From NCBI GenBank assembly GCA_002753095.1, contig PDZU01000004.1:43804-107803 (forward strand): a stretch of DNA of 64,000 nucleotides. The letters are read 5' to 3'. A program made the position numbers and the translations under genes. This stretch comes from Magnetococcales bacterium. Its GTDB lineage: Bacteria > Pseudomonadota > Magnetococcia > Magnetococcales > Magnetaquicoccaceae. Under the pieces are notes generated by a model. That model saw only the letters and a list, made by a program, of their open reading frames with translations, was not told the DNA's origin and did not search any database. Of the stretch, positions 50,904 through 61,203 are shown one piece after another. Every line of letters begins with the position of its first letter. Position 1 is the first letter of the stretch.

Positions 50904-50992
50904 TGGCAGTCAAGCGCTTGTCCGTGATGGACCTTGAAATCAGTGAGGAACGGGCGGATACTGAGATCCGCACAGGGGGTAACCTGGGGTAA
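50903..50992 (+). CDS. Possible 29-residue coupled peptide
   Basis: An ATG overlapping the previous stop (TGATG) opens 29 codons beginning MAVKRLSVMDLEISEERADT. It has no recognised domain. The stop lies inside a GGGGT/ACCCC hairpin (50976-51002). It may be a real small protein, or an artefact of the coupled stop-start. Confidence 0.25.
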   Translation: MAVKRLSVMDLEISEERADTEIRTGGNLG

Positions 50993-51072
50993 GGGCAACC
51001 CCTTAGAGTGCAAGCCATCGTACACAATCCTCCGCACGTACAGGATACCGGAAGATGAATGGAGACGAGCAG

Positions 51073-52137
51073 ATGAGTGACTGCCCACGGTGCCGTTGGT
51101 CAATAATAGGCGAATATTGCCAAACAAGCAAAATTTACAATAGGTCTGCAGTCAAATGGTTGTTGCTGGTCATCCTTCTTCCCCTCTTTTTGTACGGCTG
51201 TCAGGATAGCGCCAATAATAAGAATGTTCCTGTAGAAAAGCTGACCTTGTCTTATACCGTCCAGCCCCAGTGTACCCTGATCCATGTGGCGCAAGCCAAA
51301 GGTTTTTTTGCCGCCAATAAGCTGGAGATTGAACCGGTGTTGCACTCGTTTGGCAAGGCTGCCCTGCAGGTGTTACTGGATGGCAAGGCCGATCTGGCGA
51401 CCGCCGCAGAAACCCCGATCATGTTTAATATTCTCAAAGGGACTGACATTGATGTGCTGGCCAACATCGAAGCCAGCAGTACCAATAATGCCATTATCGC
51501 CCGCAAAGATGCCGGGATCGATCAGGCAAAAGCCTTGCAGGGTAAACGCATCGGCTATAGCCCAGGAACGACATCGGATTTTTTTCTCAGTACCTTTTTG
51601 AACGCCAACGGTATCGATCGCAACAGTGTGCAACTGCTTGCTCTGAAACCGGATGAGATGCAGGGTGCCATCACCGCCAAACAGGTTGATGCGGTTTCAA
51701 CCTGGAATTATCCACTGGCACAAATTCAGCAGGCGCTCGCCAGCGAGATCATCACCTTTTATGACAAGGATATTTATACAGAAACGTATAACCTGGTTGC
51801 CAAAAGGGAGTATATCAAACAACATCCAGAGACCATCAAGCGCTTTCTGCGTGCGTTGATCCAGGCGGAAGAGTTTACCCATAACCACCCGGATGAAGCA
51901 CAGGCCATTGTGTCCGAAGCCAGCAAGGTTGACAAAGCGTTGGTTAAGCAGGTCTGGAACAGTTTTGGTTATCGTGTGTTGTTGGATCAGATTCTGTTGA
52001 TCATGCTGGAGGATGAAACCCGCTGGGCGATCAGCAACCACATCGCCGAACAGAAAGTGATGCCCGATTATCTGTCGCATATCCATTTTGATGCTTTGCG
52101 GGCGGTCAAACCGGAAGCCATTCGCATCAAACGGTAG
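51073..52137 (+). CDS. NrtA/SsuA-type solute-binding lipoprotein
   Basis: 354 residues from the ATG at 51073, which has GGAG 8 bases upstream; an ATG at 51055 adds six residues. The hydrophobic stretch [15 protein letters not shown] with lipobox Cys predicts an exported lipoprotein, though the preceding 28 residues are unusually long. The mature part is an NMT1/TauA-like type 2 binding fold ([49 protein letters not shown]). Relatives bind nitrate, bicarbonate, sulfonates or HMP. No permease or ATPase follows; the next gene is a membrane sensor kinase 14 bp downstream, so a sensory role is likely. The ligand is unknown. Confidence 0.82.
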   Translation: MSDCPRCRWSIIGEYCQTSKIYNRSAVKWLLLVILLPLFLYGCQDSANNKNVPVEKLTLSYTVQPQCTLIHVAQAKGFFAANKLEIEPVLHSFGKAALQVLLDGKADLATAAETPIMFNILKGTDIDVLANIEASSTNNAIIARKDAGIDQAKALQGKRIGYSPGTTSDFFLSTFLNANGIDRNSVQLLALKPDEMQGAITAKQVDAVSTWNYPLAQIQQALASEIITFYDKDIYTETYNLVAKREYIKQHPETIKRFLRALIQAEEFTHNHPDEAQAIVSEASKVDKALVKQVWNSFGYRVLLDQILLIMLEDETRWAISNHIAEQKVMPDYLSHIHFDALRAVKPEAIRIKR

Positions 52138-52151
52138 ACACGGTTAGCGCG

Positions 52152-55100
52152 ATGTCTATTCTCTCCCGCTTGCGAATGCTGATTTTGCTCTCGCTGGGCA
52201 GTGTCGTGATTTTGGCCACGATTCTGATTGGCTTCTTGCAGGATTTTGACCGGGAATCGGCCCATCAGGCGCGTATTGCCACGCTGTTGAACCAGATTTT
52301 CGAAAAGTCCTCGCTACGCGATCAATATTTTCTCTACCGCGAAGAGCGCGCCAAACAGCAGTGGATCAGTCATAACGAGGCCGTTGTTGCTCTGATCAAT
52401 CAGGAGATGGCCTTGATCTCCGACCCGGAGACGTACAGCCAACTGCGGGAGTTGTTGCGCAACACCAAAGAGGATGCCGATGTTTTTGCCCGCATTCTGC
52501 TCAATACCGAATCGATGCGGCAAGCGACCCAGGATAACCTCTATTTGCAGGAACTGGACAAGCGTCTGTTGAGTCAATCGCTGCTGAAAACAGCCAAAAT
52601 CAATGATACCGCCTTTGCGCTGCGCCAGGCCAGCGAGAGTAAAACCCAGGAAGCCTATCTCCATCTGATGGTGGTTGTCATTATCTTTGGTGTCACCTTG
52701 TTGGCGTTGATCATCCATGTGGTGCTCTTTGTCAGTCGCCTGATCCGCCACCGCTTGCTGTTGCTGCACAAAGGCACTGAGATGATCACCTCAGGAAATC
52801 TGGCCTATCGTTTGCCGGTGAGCGGTTCCGATGAGCTCTCCGAGGTGGCCCAGGCGATCAATGCCATGACCGACAGCCTGCAGTCGGTGACCCAGGAGCT
52901 GGAGCGCGATCTGTTTGTGCTAAAGGAGAAAGATCGCACCCTCTCCGAAAGCGAATCGCGTTTTCGTGCCCTCTTTGAAAATGCGCCTGATGCCATCTTT
53001 GTCGCCGATATACGTTCAGGGCGGATCGTCGATGCCAATGCCGCAGCGGCAGCACTGTTGCAGTTGACGCATGAGGAGTTGATTGGCCTACATCATAGCC
53101 AGTTGCACCCCTCCCATTTACAAGAGGATGCCGAGCAGCAGTTTATGCAACAGGCGCAGGGTCTCTATCGCGACAGTCAGCCCCCCCATGAATATGCCAT
53201 TCAGCGCCGGGATGGCGTGCAGGTGCCGGTCGAGATTATCGCCTATCCGATGACCATTCACCAGCAACAGGTGTTGGTGGGGGTGTTTCGCGATATTACC
53301 GTGCATCGACAGGCGCAAGAAAAGATGCAAAAAGCCAAGGAGGTTGCGGAAGCGGCCAACCGGGCCAAAAGTGAATTTTTGGCCAATATGAGCCATGAGA
53401 TTCGCACCCCGATGAATGCCATCCTCGGTCTTGCCCATCTGCTGCAGCAAACAGAACTGGGCACCGAGCAAAGAAACTATACGACAAAGATTACTTCGGC
53501 CACCCGATCCTTGTTGGGGATTATCAACGATATCCTTGACTTTTCCAAAATTGAGGCGCTACACCTGGAGATTGAGCGCATCGATTATTCTCTCACCACT
53601 GTCCTGGATGAGATTGCCATCATCATTGCTGGCAATGCTGCCTCCAAGGATCTGGAGACCGCTATTGTCATTGATCCGGATCTGCCGCAGTGGCTGAAGG
53701 GTGATCCCTCCCGCCTGCAGCAGGTGTTGATCAACTTGGCTGGCAACGCCATCAAGTTTACTGAGAGCGGCAAGGTGGCGCTTTATGTGCGTCTGGAGCG
53801 CTCCGAGCCGCCCAAGATCCATTTTTCGGTAAAGGATACCGGTATAGGCATTGCGGCAGAGCAGTTGGAACGTCTGTTTCAGCCCTTCAGTCAGGTGGAC
53901 TCTTCGGATGCACGTCGTTTTGGCGGCACCGGACTGGGGCTGGTGATCAGCAAACGTCTGGTGGAGTTGATGGGCGGGGAGATCGGCGTCAACAGTGTTT
54001 TGCATCAGGGCAGCGAGTTTTGGTTTACCCTGCCTCTGGAAGAGGGCGTCAACAGCCTTTTTGATCCCAACATCGCCATGTCCAGTCTCTCGGTGCTGGT
54101 GGTTGACGATGACAGTATCGCCCGGGAGGCGCTTACCTCGATTGTCAAAATTCTTGGTTGGTGTGGGGAGGAGGTCGATTCCGGGTATGCGGCTCTCGAC
54201 CATCTGCGTGACCATATGCCCTATGATGTGCTGTTGGTGGACTGGAAGATGCCGGGCATGGATGGTCTGGAGACCAGTCGGCGTATTCGTGCCACCTCCA
54301 CCCACCAACGCACGCCTTTGGTGATCATGGTCACCGCCTACCATCGTGAGGTGGTGTTGCACTCCTCGAACAGTGCATGGGTGGATGCCGTCTTGATGAA
54401 GCCGGTGACCCCTTCGTCGCTCTACAACGCTGTTCTGGATATTGAAAGAGGCCGCTATGGCGATATTGTTGCGGCGCTGCCCAAGGATAATCGACGCCGT
54501 TTGGCGGGTATCCAGGTGTTGCTGGTGGAGGATAATGTCACCAATCAGGAGGTGGCACAGAAAATTCTCGAAAACAATGGGGCGGTGGTCACCCTGGTGG
54601 AAAATGGTGCCCAAGCCCTGGCGACGTTGCGCCAACGGGCCGACAGCCTCCATATCGTGTTGATGGATGCGCAAATGCCGGTCATGGATGGGTTTGAGGC
54701 GACGCGGAAAATTCGCCAGGAGTTGCAGTTGCTTGATTTGCCGGTGATTGCCTTGAGCGCTGGGGTCAGGCAGAGCGAGCGCAGCAACTGCCTGGAGGCG
54801 GGCATGAACGATTTTATTGCCAAGCCGCTGGATGTGGAGATCTTGATTCAGACCATTTTGCGTTTTACCCCAGCCCGTGCGGATCTGGTTGTTGCCACAG
54901 AGCGTTTTCCCGTACTGGTCTCGGTGGACGAACAGACTGCTTTGGCGGCGATTCCCGGTCTGGATCGGGCTGTCGCTTTGCAGCGTCTGGCTGGCGATGA
55001 GGGGATGTTGCTGCGTTTGTTGCAGCAGTTGGCCAACAAAAATGCCACTTTGGTGAGCGAGTTGCGGCAGGCTCTGCAGCAGGGACACAACAGCGAAGCG

Positions 55101-55514
55101 GTCAGTCGGTTGCATCAGTTGCGTGGCGGTGCCGCCAGTCTTGGTTTGACCAGGATGGCCGCGTTGGCCTTGACCTTTGAGGATGCCATCCTGTCCCGTC
55201 AAGCCGAACGCTTTCCTGAACAGTTGGCCGCACTGCAGCAAGAGTTGTCGGCGCTGATTTTGGTGTTGCCAATGGTTCCCGCCGACAGCGCAGTTCCTGG
55301 GGTTGTGCCGATGGATCGGGAACAATTGGCACGGTTGCTCTCACTCTTGCGCGATGCCAACCTGGAAGCCGTGGCTGTGTTCGAACAGTTGGCTGCACCT
55401 TTGAGCACGCTGTTGGACAGGAAACAGTGGCAACGTTTGGCGCAGGCCATGGAAAATCTTGAATTTACTCAGGCATGCAGCATCATCGAGAGCTGTTACC
55501 AAGTGAAGCAATAA
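52152..55514 (+). CDS. Membrane hybrid histidine kinase, HAMP-PAS-HK-REC-REC-HPt
   Basis: 1120 residues. Membrane helices lie at about 8-30 and 168-195 and enclose a 135-residue periplasmic sensor. HAMP (about 196-250) and PAS (about 265-385) follow. HisKA has His415 in [14 protein letters not shown]. HATPase_c has [13 protein letters not shown] and [11 protein letters not shown]. Two receiver domains carry Asp697 and Asp839, and a C-terminal HPt has His988 in [12 protein letters not shown]. It probably senses the upstream binding lipoprotein and starts a phosphorelay. No DNA-binding regulator lies nearby. Confidence 0.95.
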   Translation: MSILSRLRMLILLSLGSVVILATILIGFLQDFDRESAHQARIATLLNQIFEKSSLRDQYFLYREERAKQQWISHNEAVVALINQEMALISDPETYSQLRELLRNTKEDADVFARILLNTESMRQATQDNLYLQELDKRLLSQSLLKTAKINDTAFALRQASESKTQEAYLHLMVVVIIFGVTLLALIIHVVLFVSRLIRHRLLLLHKGTEMITSGNLAYRLPVSGSDELSEVAQAINAMTDSLQSVTQELERDLFVLKEKDRTLSESESRFRALFENAPDAIFVADIRSGRIVDANAAAAALLQLTHEELIGLHHSQLHPSHLQEDAEQQFMQQAQGLYRDSQPPHEYAIQRRDGVQVPVEIIAYPMTIHQQQVLVGVFRDITVHRQAQEKMQKAKEVAEAANRAKSEFLANMSHEIRTPMNAILGLAHLLQQTELGTEQRNYTTKITSATRSLLGIINDILDFSKIEALHLEIERIDYSLTTVLDEIAIIIAGNAASKDLETAIVIDPDLPQWLKGDPSRLQQVLINLAGNAIKFTESGKVALYVRLERSEPPKIHFSVKDTGIGIAAEQLERLFQPFSQVDSSDARRFGGTGLGLVISKRLVELMGGEIGVNSVLHQGSEFWFTLPLEEGVNSLFDPNIAMSSLSVLVVDDDSIAREALTSIVKILGWCGEEVDSGYAALDHLRDHMPYDVLLVDWKMPGMDGLETSRRIRATSTHQRTPLVIMVTAYHREVVLHSSNSAWVDAVLMKPVTPSSLYNAVLDIERGRYGDIVAALPKDNRRRLAGIQVLLVEDNVTNQEVAQKILENNGAVVTLVENGAQALATLRQRADSLHIVLMDAQMPVMDGFEATRKIRQELQLLDLPVIALSAGVRQSERSNCLEAGMNDFIAKPLDVEILIQTILRFTPARADLVVATERFPVLVSVDEQTALAAIPGLDRAVALQRLAGDEGMLLRLLQQLANKNATLVSELRQALQQGHNSEAVSRLHQLRGGAASLGLTRMAALALTFEDAILSRQAERFPEQLAALQQELSALILVLPMVPADSAVPGVVPMDREQLARLLSLLRDANLEAVAVFEQLAAPLSTLLDRKQWQRLAQAMENLEFTQACSIIESCYQVKQ

Positions 55515-55567
55515 GTGTGTAGGACAGGGAGCATGGTTTTCGGTGGGGGACCGCAGAGGGTGTAACA

Positions 55568-57886
55568 ATGCTGACAACGTGGAAGCCAACGATTCTGCTG
55601 GTCGATGATGATCCCATCTTCGTCAGAACTCTAATGCCCATTCTGCTCGGCATAGGCACCTTGCATTATGCCGGTGATGGTACCACAGCGCTTCTCAAAG
55701 CCCGGGAAAAACAGCCAGACATTATCCTGCTCGATGCCAGTATGCCGGGCATGGATGGTTTTATCACCTGCAAAGCCTTGAAGAGCGATCCAGCCACTCA
55801 GGGCGCCACCATCATTTTTGTCACCTCCCAGATCGATACGGCCTCGGAAACCCGAGCTTTGGAGCTGGGAGCGATTGATTTTATCCACAAGCCGATCAGT
55901 CCTCCGCTGGTGCGCTCCCGAATTTTGAACCATTTGCGTCTGAAACTCCAAGAGTTGCAGTTCAAGACCGCTCTGGAAACCTCCAACGATGGTTTTTGGA
56001 CGACCGATGGCACGGGGCGTATCACCGAGGTGAATGAAGCCTATCAGCGCATGTCGGGTTTCAGTCGTGCTGAGTTGTTGGAGATGCGTGTTGCCGATAT
56101 AGAGGGGAAGGAGTCCGCAGCAGAGGTGCAGCAGCATATGCACAAGGTTGTCAGCAACGGTCACGACCGTTTTGAGACCGAGCATCGGCGCAAGGATGGC
56201 AGCCGCTTTGCGGCGGAGATTTCTGTCTCCTATTCGCCCATTGCCGGGGGGATCTTTTTTGTCTTTTGCCGTGACATTACCGAACGACGGCGGGCCGAGG
56301 ATGCGCTCAAGGCGGCCAGTCTGCGTGCGGAGGCCGCCAATCGCGCCAAAAGCGAATTTTTGGCCAATATGAGCCATGAAATTCGCACCCCCATGAATGC
56401 CATTCTCGGTATGGCCGATCTGCTTTGGGAGAGCCCACTGCAAGCGGATCAACGCAAATTTGTCCATGTCTGCCGTTCGGCTGGGGAAAATCTGCTGGGG
56501 ATCATCAACGATGTGCTGGATCTTTCCAAAATCGAGGCCGGGCAACTGACTCTGGAGAACATTCCTTTTAATCCCGCCGAGGAGGTCTCGGTGGTTTGCA
56601 ACATGATGGAACAGCGGGCTGCTGCCAAGGGGCTGCAGTTGACGCACGAACTAAAGCCGGGCGTTCCTGAGTGGCTGGCTGGGGATCCGACCCGTTTGCG
56701 GCAGATCTTTCTCAACCTGTTGAGCAATGCGGTCAAGTTTACCGAGCGGGGTTCCATCCATTTTTCTTGTGCGGTTGTTTCCGATTCTGCCTCGGAAGCG
56801 GCAGAAGAGGTGATCCTGTTTCGGGTTGAGGATACGGGAATCGGTATTCCTGCGGAGCGCCTGCCGTTGATTTTTGAAAGTTTTGTCCAGGCCGACAACT
56901 CCATCACCCGTCGGTTTGGTGGAACTGGTTTGGGGCTCTCCATTGTCAAGCGTCTGGTGGAACAGATGAACGGTTCGATGCAGGTGCAGAGCCGTCTTGA
57001 TCAGGGAACCGTTTTCCAGGTGAGTATTCCTTTTGCGCGTGCGTTGCAGGGCAGTTCGGCGCAGTCTCCTGACCTGCACGGGATGCGGATCTTGCTGGTG
57101 GATGATACGCAAGAGAATCTCATGATTTTGCGTGGGCATTTGGAACAGATGGGCGGGTCGGTGGCAGTCGTAGACGATGGTTACACGGCTTTGCAGATGA
57201 TCGAGCAGGCGCGTGCAGAGGGGAGAGCCTTCCATTTGCTCTTTTTGGATATGTGCATGCCTGGGATGAATGGGTTTCAGTTGTTGGAGTGCTGGCATGC
57301 GGCGGGACATCCTGGCTTACCGATTTTAATGGTGACCTCCGATTATGGCGATCTGCAACTGCAGCGTTGTCGTGATTTAGGCATGCGCGACTATCTGAAA
57401 AAGCCGATTCGCCGGGCTGATTTGATTCAGGCGTTGCAACGGGCCTTGCTGTTGCCTAGCATGGCGTGCCGGGTCGTGAGTCTGGAGAATGGTGTGGACA
57501 GCGTTGAGCGCACACGACAGATTTTGTTGGTGGACGATTCCGAGGATAACCGTCTGTTGATTGCGGCCTATTTGAAAGAGGAGAGGTATGCGTTGCAGAT
57601 GGCAGAGAATGGGGTGGTGGCTTTAGAGAAAATGCGCCACTCCATTTTTGATTTGGTGCTGATGGATATGCAGATGCCGGTCATGGATGGCTTTACGGCG
57701 ACCCGAACCTGGCGCGCCTTTGAGTTGCAACAGGGGTTATCGAGGTTGCCGATTGTGGCTCTGACTGCCTATGCCTTGCAGGAGGATGTTGCGCAGACCA
57801 TGGAGGCGGGCTGTGATGCACATATGACCAAGCCGATCAAGAAAAGGGGGTTGCTGGAGTTGATCAAGCGTCACGCCCGGTTGTAA
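55568..57886 (+). CDS. Soluble hybrid kinase, REC-PAS-HK-REC-REC
   Basis: 772 residues, no membrane helix. The N-terminal receiver has Asp56 in [16 protein letters not shown] (about 135-250) ends in [15 protein letters not shown]. HisKA has His270, HATPase has the N-box [11 protein letters not shown], and two further receivers carry Asp561 and Asp700. Lacking an HPt, it may exchange phosphate with the HPt of the preceding kinase. The 53-bp spacing suggests co-transcription. Confidence 0.95.
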   Translation: MLTTWKPTILLVDDDPIFVRTLMPILLGIGTLHYAGDGTTALLKAREKQPDIILLDASMPGMDGFITCKALKSDPATQGATIIFVTSQIDTASETRALELGAIDFIHKPISPPLVRSRILNHLRLKLQELQFKTALETSNDGFWTTDGTGRITEVNEAYQRMSGFSRAELLEMRVADIEGKESAAEVQQHMHKVVSNGHDRFETEHRRKDGSRFAAEISVSYSPIAGGIFFVFCRDITERRRAEDALKAASLRAEAANRAKSEFLANMSHEIRTPMNAILGMADLLWESPLQADQRKFVHVCRSAGENLLGIINDVLDLSKIEAGQLTLENIPFNPAEEVSVVCNMMEQRAAAKGLQLTHELKPGVPEWLAGDPTRLRQIFLNLLSNAVKFTERGSIHFSCAVVSDSASEAAEEVILFRVEDTGIGIPAERLPLIFESFVQADNSITRRFGGTGLGLSIVKRLVEQMNGSMQVQSRLDQGTVFQVSIPFARALQGSSAQSPDLHGMRILLVDDTQENLMILRGHLEQMGGSVAVVDDGYTALQMIEQARAEGRAFHLLFLDMCMPGMNGFQLLECWHAAGHPGLPILMVTSDYGDLQLQRCRDLGMRDYLKKPIRRADLIQALQRALLLPSMACRVVSLENGVDSVERTRQILLVDDSEDNRLLIAAYLKEERYALQMAENGVVALEKMRHSIFDLVLMDMQMPVMDGFTATRTWRAFELQQGLSRLPIVALTAYALQEDVAQTMEAGCDAHMTKPIKKRGLLELIKRHARL

Positions 57887-57931
57887 GAAGGGAGTCAGCG
57901 TCCATTCTGAAAGGTGAGACCATTTTCCACT

Positions 57932-58537
57932 TCATCGGGCCTGTGTGCCTTGGGCGGCAGCGCGATCGGCAAAGGCGAACCAATCCACCTGCATCTCCTC
58001 GATACGACTCTCCGAACGACTTTCAAAGACCAGGGTAAAGCCGTTGCTGTCGATCTCTTCGGCACGGGTTTGCAGACGCAATTTTTCGGCAGGCAGTTCG
58101 ATCAGGGTGATGCCCAGCATGATGCGGGGTGGTTGGGCAAAGGGTTTGGCAAAGGTGACCCGTTGCCGAAATTGGCGCAGGCGGGCAAAAATATCGGTCA
58201 GTTTCCAGTTGCTGTCCCCCTTTTTGACCAGGACAAAGCCGTTATCCATCTGGAGGCTGGCAGGGGGTATGGCCGCCATCTGGGCCAATTTTTGCTCTGT
58301 TTCCGCGACACGTTGTGCCAAGGAAGCCTCCTGCAGCCCCTTTTGTAGTCGTTCTTCCACTTGGGCAAGGCGCTGCTGCAGTTCGGGCAGTTGTTTGTCG
58401 GGTGTCCAGGGCAGCCAGTTGGCTTGGCTGGTGGGGCTGCTCCCAGGGGTAGTGGGGGCCGGTTGCCTGTCCCATGGCTGATTGGCCAAAATGACGGCAA
58501 ACGAGAGGAGAGCCAGAAAAAGCACAAGCGCTTTCAT
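57932..58537 (-). CDS. Exported protein with coiled coil and H-type lectin domain
   Basis: 201 residues. A signal peptide or anchor (MKALVLFLALLSFAVILA) and a Pro/Thr/Ser-rich spacer are followed by a coiled coil (about 50-90: LPELQQRLAQVEERLQ). Residues about 122-190 match the H-type lectin pattern (VTFAKPFAQPPRIMLGITLIEL, then DSNGFTLVFE and VDWFAFAD). Such domains, known from Helix pomatia agglutinin and discoidin, bind GalNAc-type sugars as trimers; the coiled coil could provide trimerisation. The start is 6 bp after the spermidine-synthase-like stop, so the two form an operon. Confidence 0.78.
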   Translation of the reverse strand: MKALVLFLALLSFAVILANQPWDRQPAPTTPGSSPTSQANWLPWTPDKQLPELQQRLAQVEERLQKGLQEASLAQRVAETEQKLAQMAAIPPASLQMDNGFVLVKKGDSNWKLTDIFARLRQFRQRVTFAKPFAQPPRIMLGITLIELPAEKLRLQTRAEEIDSNGFTLVFESRSESRIEEMQVDWFAFADRAAAQGTQAR

Positions 58538-58543
58538 AGAGAA

Positions 58544-59380
58544 TTACCAGCCTCGCCAAAGATGCTGGATGCGCTGCACCCATTGCTGCCAGGCAGTGGG
58601 GGGAACAGGCACCATGCGTTCGATAAAATCGCCAAAGTGGAGTGGCGGTTGATGATCATGCCAAGCGTGGGCACGCTGACGCAAGGGAAGCATGCTCTGT
58701 TCGGTGATGGTGTTGCGACTGCACAGGATGATTTCATTGCGCGAAGGGGTCGGTACGGGCAGACGGTAGAGGGCAAGGGGGAAACGCTCCTGGATCTGGG
58801 CACTGACCTGACGGTACGCGCTTGTCTCGGCGCGATTGGTGTTGAAGGCAACGACGCCATTGTCGGTGAGAATTTCCTGAATGGCAATCAGAAAAGAGTC
58901 GCTGTAGATGGAAGGCGCCATGCCGTCATGGTCGAAGGCATCGACCAGGATCAGGTCGAATGTTTTGTGTTGTGCGGCCAGGCTGGCCATCAGGGTGGCG
59001 CCATCGGCGCAATGTACGGTGAGGCGGGGATCGCGGGGTAGAAAGAAAAGCGCATGGGCGATGGCCGGGATCTCTGGATTGGCATCTACGACCTCCAGGT
59101 GGCAAGCCGGAAAATAGTGCAACAAAAATTTGGCCAGCGATCCCCCGCCCAAGCCGATCATCAGGATCTGTTGCGGTTCTGGATTGAACAGCAGGGCGGC
59201 CAGCATATGGCGGGTATAGGGCAACACCAGCCAGAGCGGATTGGCCAACAGGATACGGCTTTGCGTAAGATGATTATCGAAGTAGAGAGAACGATAGCCC
59301 GCTTCATCGACGACCAGCAGGGTGCGATCCTGCCAGGATTTTTTGAGAATTACTTGGTACGTGTCTGTTTGATCGGTCAT
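58544..59380 (-). CDS. Spermidine-synthase-like methyltransferase-fold protein
   Basis: 278 residues. The SAM/dcSAM-binding motif is MIGLGGGSLAKFLLHYFP, with the acidic residue VVDANPE at the end of strand 2 and LILVDAFDHDG as the family's D-x-F/Y motif. The N-terminal tetramerisation domain is short (YRSLYFDNHLTQSRI). It resembles SpeE-like proteins that are not true aminopropyltransferases. No AdoMet decarboxylase gene is nearby, so the substrate is open. It is the first gene of a two-gene operon with the lectin. Confidence 0.75.
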   Translation of the reverse strand: MTDQTDTYQVILKKSWQDRTLLVVDEAGYRSLYFDNHLTQSRILLANPLWLVLPYTRHMLAALLFNPEPQQILMIGLGGGSLAKFLLHYFPACHLEVVDANPEIPAIAHALFFLPRDPRLTVHCADGATLMASLAAQHKTFDLILVDAFDHDGMAPSIYSDSFLIAIQEILTDNGVVAFNTNRAETSAYRQVSAQIQERFPLALYRLPVPTPSRNEIILCSRNTITEQSMLPLRQRAHAWHDHQPPLHFGDFIERMVPVPPTAWQQWVQRIQHLWRGW

Positions 59381-59524
59381 TTTCCGTCAATATATTCTAG
59401 GGTTGTCACGAATTCCTCCGCAATGCAGGTATTTGTCGACTTTTTTGACAATTGAGATTATGATGCCCCGGTTGTGGATAACCGCTTCTTCCACATTCCT
59501 TTCTTAAAGAAACTGGAGCAGGCA

Positions 59525-60001
59525 ATGACAAGCAAAGAGCATAAAGAGAATAAAGAAAATCAGAAAGAGGGAAAAGGTGGCCTGAAGAAAAAGGTCAAAG
59601 CGGCAGAGAAAGTTGCCAAAAAATCGGCCAAACAGATCAATGATGTGCAAGGCCAGCGCATTGATGCTCTGGAAGGGCAGATCAAACTGATGCGCAAGCG
59701 GATCGATCTGCAACTGCAGCAACTTTCTGATCGCAATGCAGCTCTTTTGCGGCGTACCAACGACTACATGCGTATTTCGTCCGATCGTCATGTCTCCCTG
59801 ATTCACCGCACGGAAAATCAGATGAAGCATCTTGCCGATCGCAACGCCTCTTTGTTGAAAAAAACCGACAACCAACTGCGGCAGCTTTCGGACCGTAACG
59901 CGGCCCTGCTGCGCAAAACGAGCGAGCAGTTGGAGCAGCTTTCCGAGAGAAATTCTGCCCTGTTGCGTAAGGTCAACGGCAATTCGGGAACAAAATCCTG
60001 A
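59525..60001 (+). CDS. Charged helical protein with 18-residue repeats
   Basis: 158 residues from the ATG at 59525 (GGAGCAGG ribosome site); a GTG at 59474 would add 17 residues. A very Lys/Glu-rich N-terminus (1-36) is followed by a helix and then four full repeats plus one partial repeat of 18 residues, consensus LSDRNAALLRKTxxQLxQ (67-84, 85-102, 103-120, 121-138, 139-151). Eighteen residues equal five alpha-helical turns, so each repeat should present the same face: a rod or oligomerising helix. There is no signal peptide or membrane segment. I recognise no family. Confidence 0.75.
   Translation: MTSKEHKENKENQKEGKGGLKKKVKAAEKVAKKSAKQINDVQGQRIDALEGQIKLMRKRIDLQLQQLSDRNAALLRRTNDYMRISSDRHVSLIHRTENQMKHLADRNASLLKKTDNQLRQLSDRNAALLRKTSEQLEQLSERNSALLRKVNGNSGTKS
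59723..59977 (+). repeat. 54-bp in-frame tandem repeats (18 codons each)
   Basis: Four complete units plus one partial unit coding the consensus LSDRNAALLRKT, separated at the DNA level by many synonymous differences. The repeats are therefore old and selected at protein level rather than freshly duplicated. Confidence 0.8.
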
Positions 60002-60008
60002 TTCAAGT

Positions 60009-60036
60009 ACCGTGCGCCGTTCCGGGGTACGGTTTT
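60009..60036 (+). terminator. Weak intrinsic terminator after the repeat protein
   Basis: ACCGT (60009-60013) pairs with ACGGT (60029-60033), with inner GC pairing, followed by TTTT. It lies in the 196-bp gap before the CBS gene, which otherwise shows nothing recognisable. Confidence 0.45.
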
Positions 60037-60197
60037 GAGGGGTTGGGTGTCTCTTGATGGCCTTGATTGTCCGAGTGGGGGAGGAGCGCTTGAGCGGCGT
60101 TTTTTTCGTTGACTGTGGGCGGTCAAGGCCATGCTGTGTTTGTTTGGGGATGATGTCGGCGTAGATTGGCAGGAGCCAGGAAAAGGTTAACGAAGTG

Positions 60198-60704
60198 ATG
60201 CGTTGCAAAATTACCCAAATAATCGAACGCAATGTGGTGACGATTGACCAGCATCGGACGGTCTCGGAGAGTGTCGGGATCATGGCGGATCGTGGGGTTG
60301 GCTCCATTGTGGTTACCGGCAAGGGAAGGGTGGTTGGTTATTTTACCGAACGGGATCTGCTGACGCGGGTTGTGGGGCGCAAGCGTAATCCAGAGACCAC
60401 CCTGATGCAGGATGTGATGAGCACGGAACTGATCAAGGCGAACCATGATGCTTCCTGCCGTTATTGTCTGGAGCAGATGCGGGAGCATGGCATACGCCAT
60501 CTTCTGGTATATCGGGACAATTTGTTTATCGGTGTCATCTCTTTGCGGGTGCTGGCAGAGGCGATGACGCATGGTCATGGCCGCAAGGATTGGATGGTCA
60601 ATATTGTTGGTGGCATGGTTTTTTTGGTGATTCTGGCGGTGATTGGTCTACTGGCCTATGTGGCACCAGAGATGGTGGCGATAGCCAAGCGGTTATCGCC
60701 ATAG
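60198..60704 (+). CDS. CBS-pair protein with C-terminal membrane helix
   Basis: 168 residues from the ATG at 60198; a GTG three bases earlier is an alternative. Two CBS motifs (about 5-58, TVSESVGIMADRGVGSIVVTG, then VVGYFTERDLL; and about 68-125, HGIRHLLVYRDNLFIGVISLRVL) form a nucleotide-binding Bateman module. Residues about 135-158 (IVGGMVFLVILAVIGLLAYVA) are a membrane anchor. Small CBS proteins sense adenosine nucleotides; the partner is unknown. Confidence 0.88.
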   Translation: MRCKITQIIERNVVTIDQHRTVSESVGIMADRGVGSIVVTGKGRVVGYFTERDLLTRVVGRKRNPETTLMQDVMSTELIKANHDASCRYCLEQMREHGIRHLLVYRDNLFIGVISLRVLAEAMTHGHGRKDWMVNIVGGMVFLVILAVIGLLAYVAPEMVAIAKRLSP

Positions 60705-60732
60705 CGGCGCAAGCCCATCCCTGGTTATTGTT

Positions 60733-61203
60733 TCAGCACTGCACCCAAGGCAGGCCGCGAAAGCGCCACCCGTTGACACTGCTGCGGTGATGCTGTTCGT
60801 TGCGGTCTCCTTCAAACCCTTCCAGAATGTGTGAGACATCATGAAATCCGGCGGCGATCAGGGCGTTGCCGGCATCGATCGAGCGATGTCCTGAACGGCA
60901 GATCAGCAGGATGGCTTGATCCTGTCGGGCGACGTGCGCAATCTCTTTGATAAAATTTGGGTTAAGTTCAAAATCCGGGGCATCCTGCCAGGGAATGTTG
61001 ATGGCTCCCTTGGGGTTGCCGACAAAGAAAAACTCCATCTCGGAACGAATATCAATAAAAACAACCCCCTTGTTTTGGATCAGGGCGAAGGCTTCCGGGG
61101 GAGTCAGTTGTTTCAACGCCGGGTGCATGGGGCTGTGTGGTGCCGACGGCAGTGCGGTGGGTGTGGGGTGATTCTGGTTTGGATCCGTCGAGTGCTGTGT
61201 CAT
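60733..61203 (-). CDS. Rhodanese-domain sulfurtransferase
   Basis: 156 residues from the ATG at 61203 (GGAG upstream); an ATG 78 bases further up is less likely. After a Pro/His/Thr-rich N-terminal tail (about 40 residues), the rhodanese domain begins LTPPEAFALIQNKGVVFIDIRSEME. The active-site loop CRSGHRS holds the persulfide cysteine. It is a single-domain cytoplasmic enzyme, probably a sulfur-transfer or phosphatase-like protein. Confidence 0.9.
   Translation of the reverse strand: MTQHSTDPNQNHPTPTALPSAPHSPMHPALKQLTPPEAFALIQNKGVVFIDIRSEMEFFFVGNPKGAINIPWQDAPDFELNPNFIKEIAHVARQDQAILLICRSGHRSIDAGNALIAAGFHDVSHILEGFEGDRNEQHHRSSVNGWRFRGLPWVQC

Noticed and set aside
53559..55325. A 588-codon minus-strand frame under the first hybrid kinase
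   Set aside because: The sense strand encodes well-defined kinase, receiver and HPt motifs; the antisense product has none.
59723..59977. CRISPR-like array in the 54-bp repeat region
   Set aside because: The periodicity is continuous coding sequence without spacers; repeats are conserved at protein level and diverged at DNA level.
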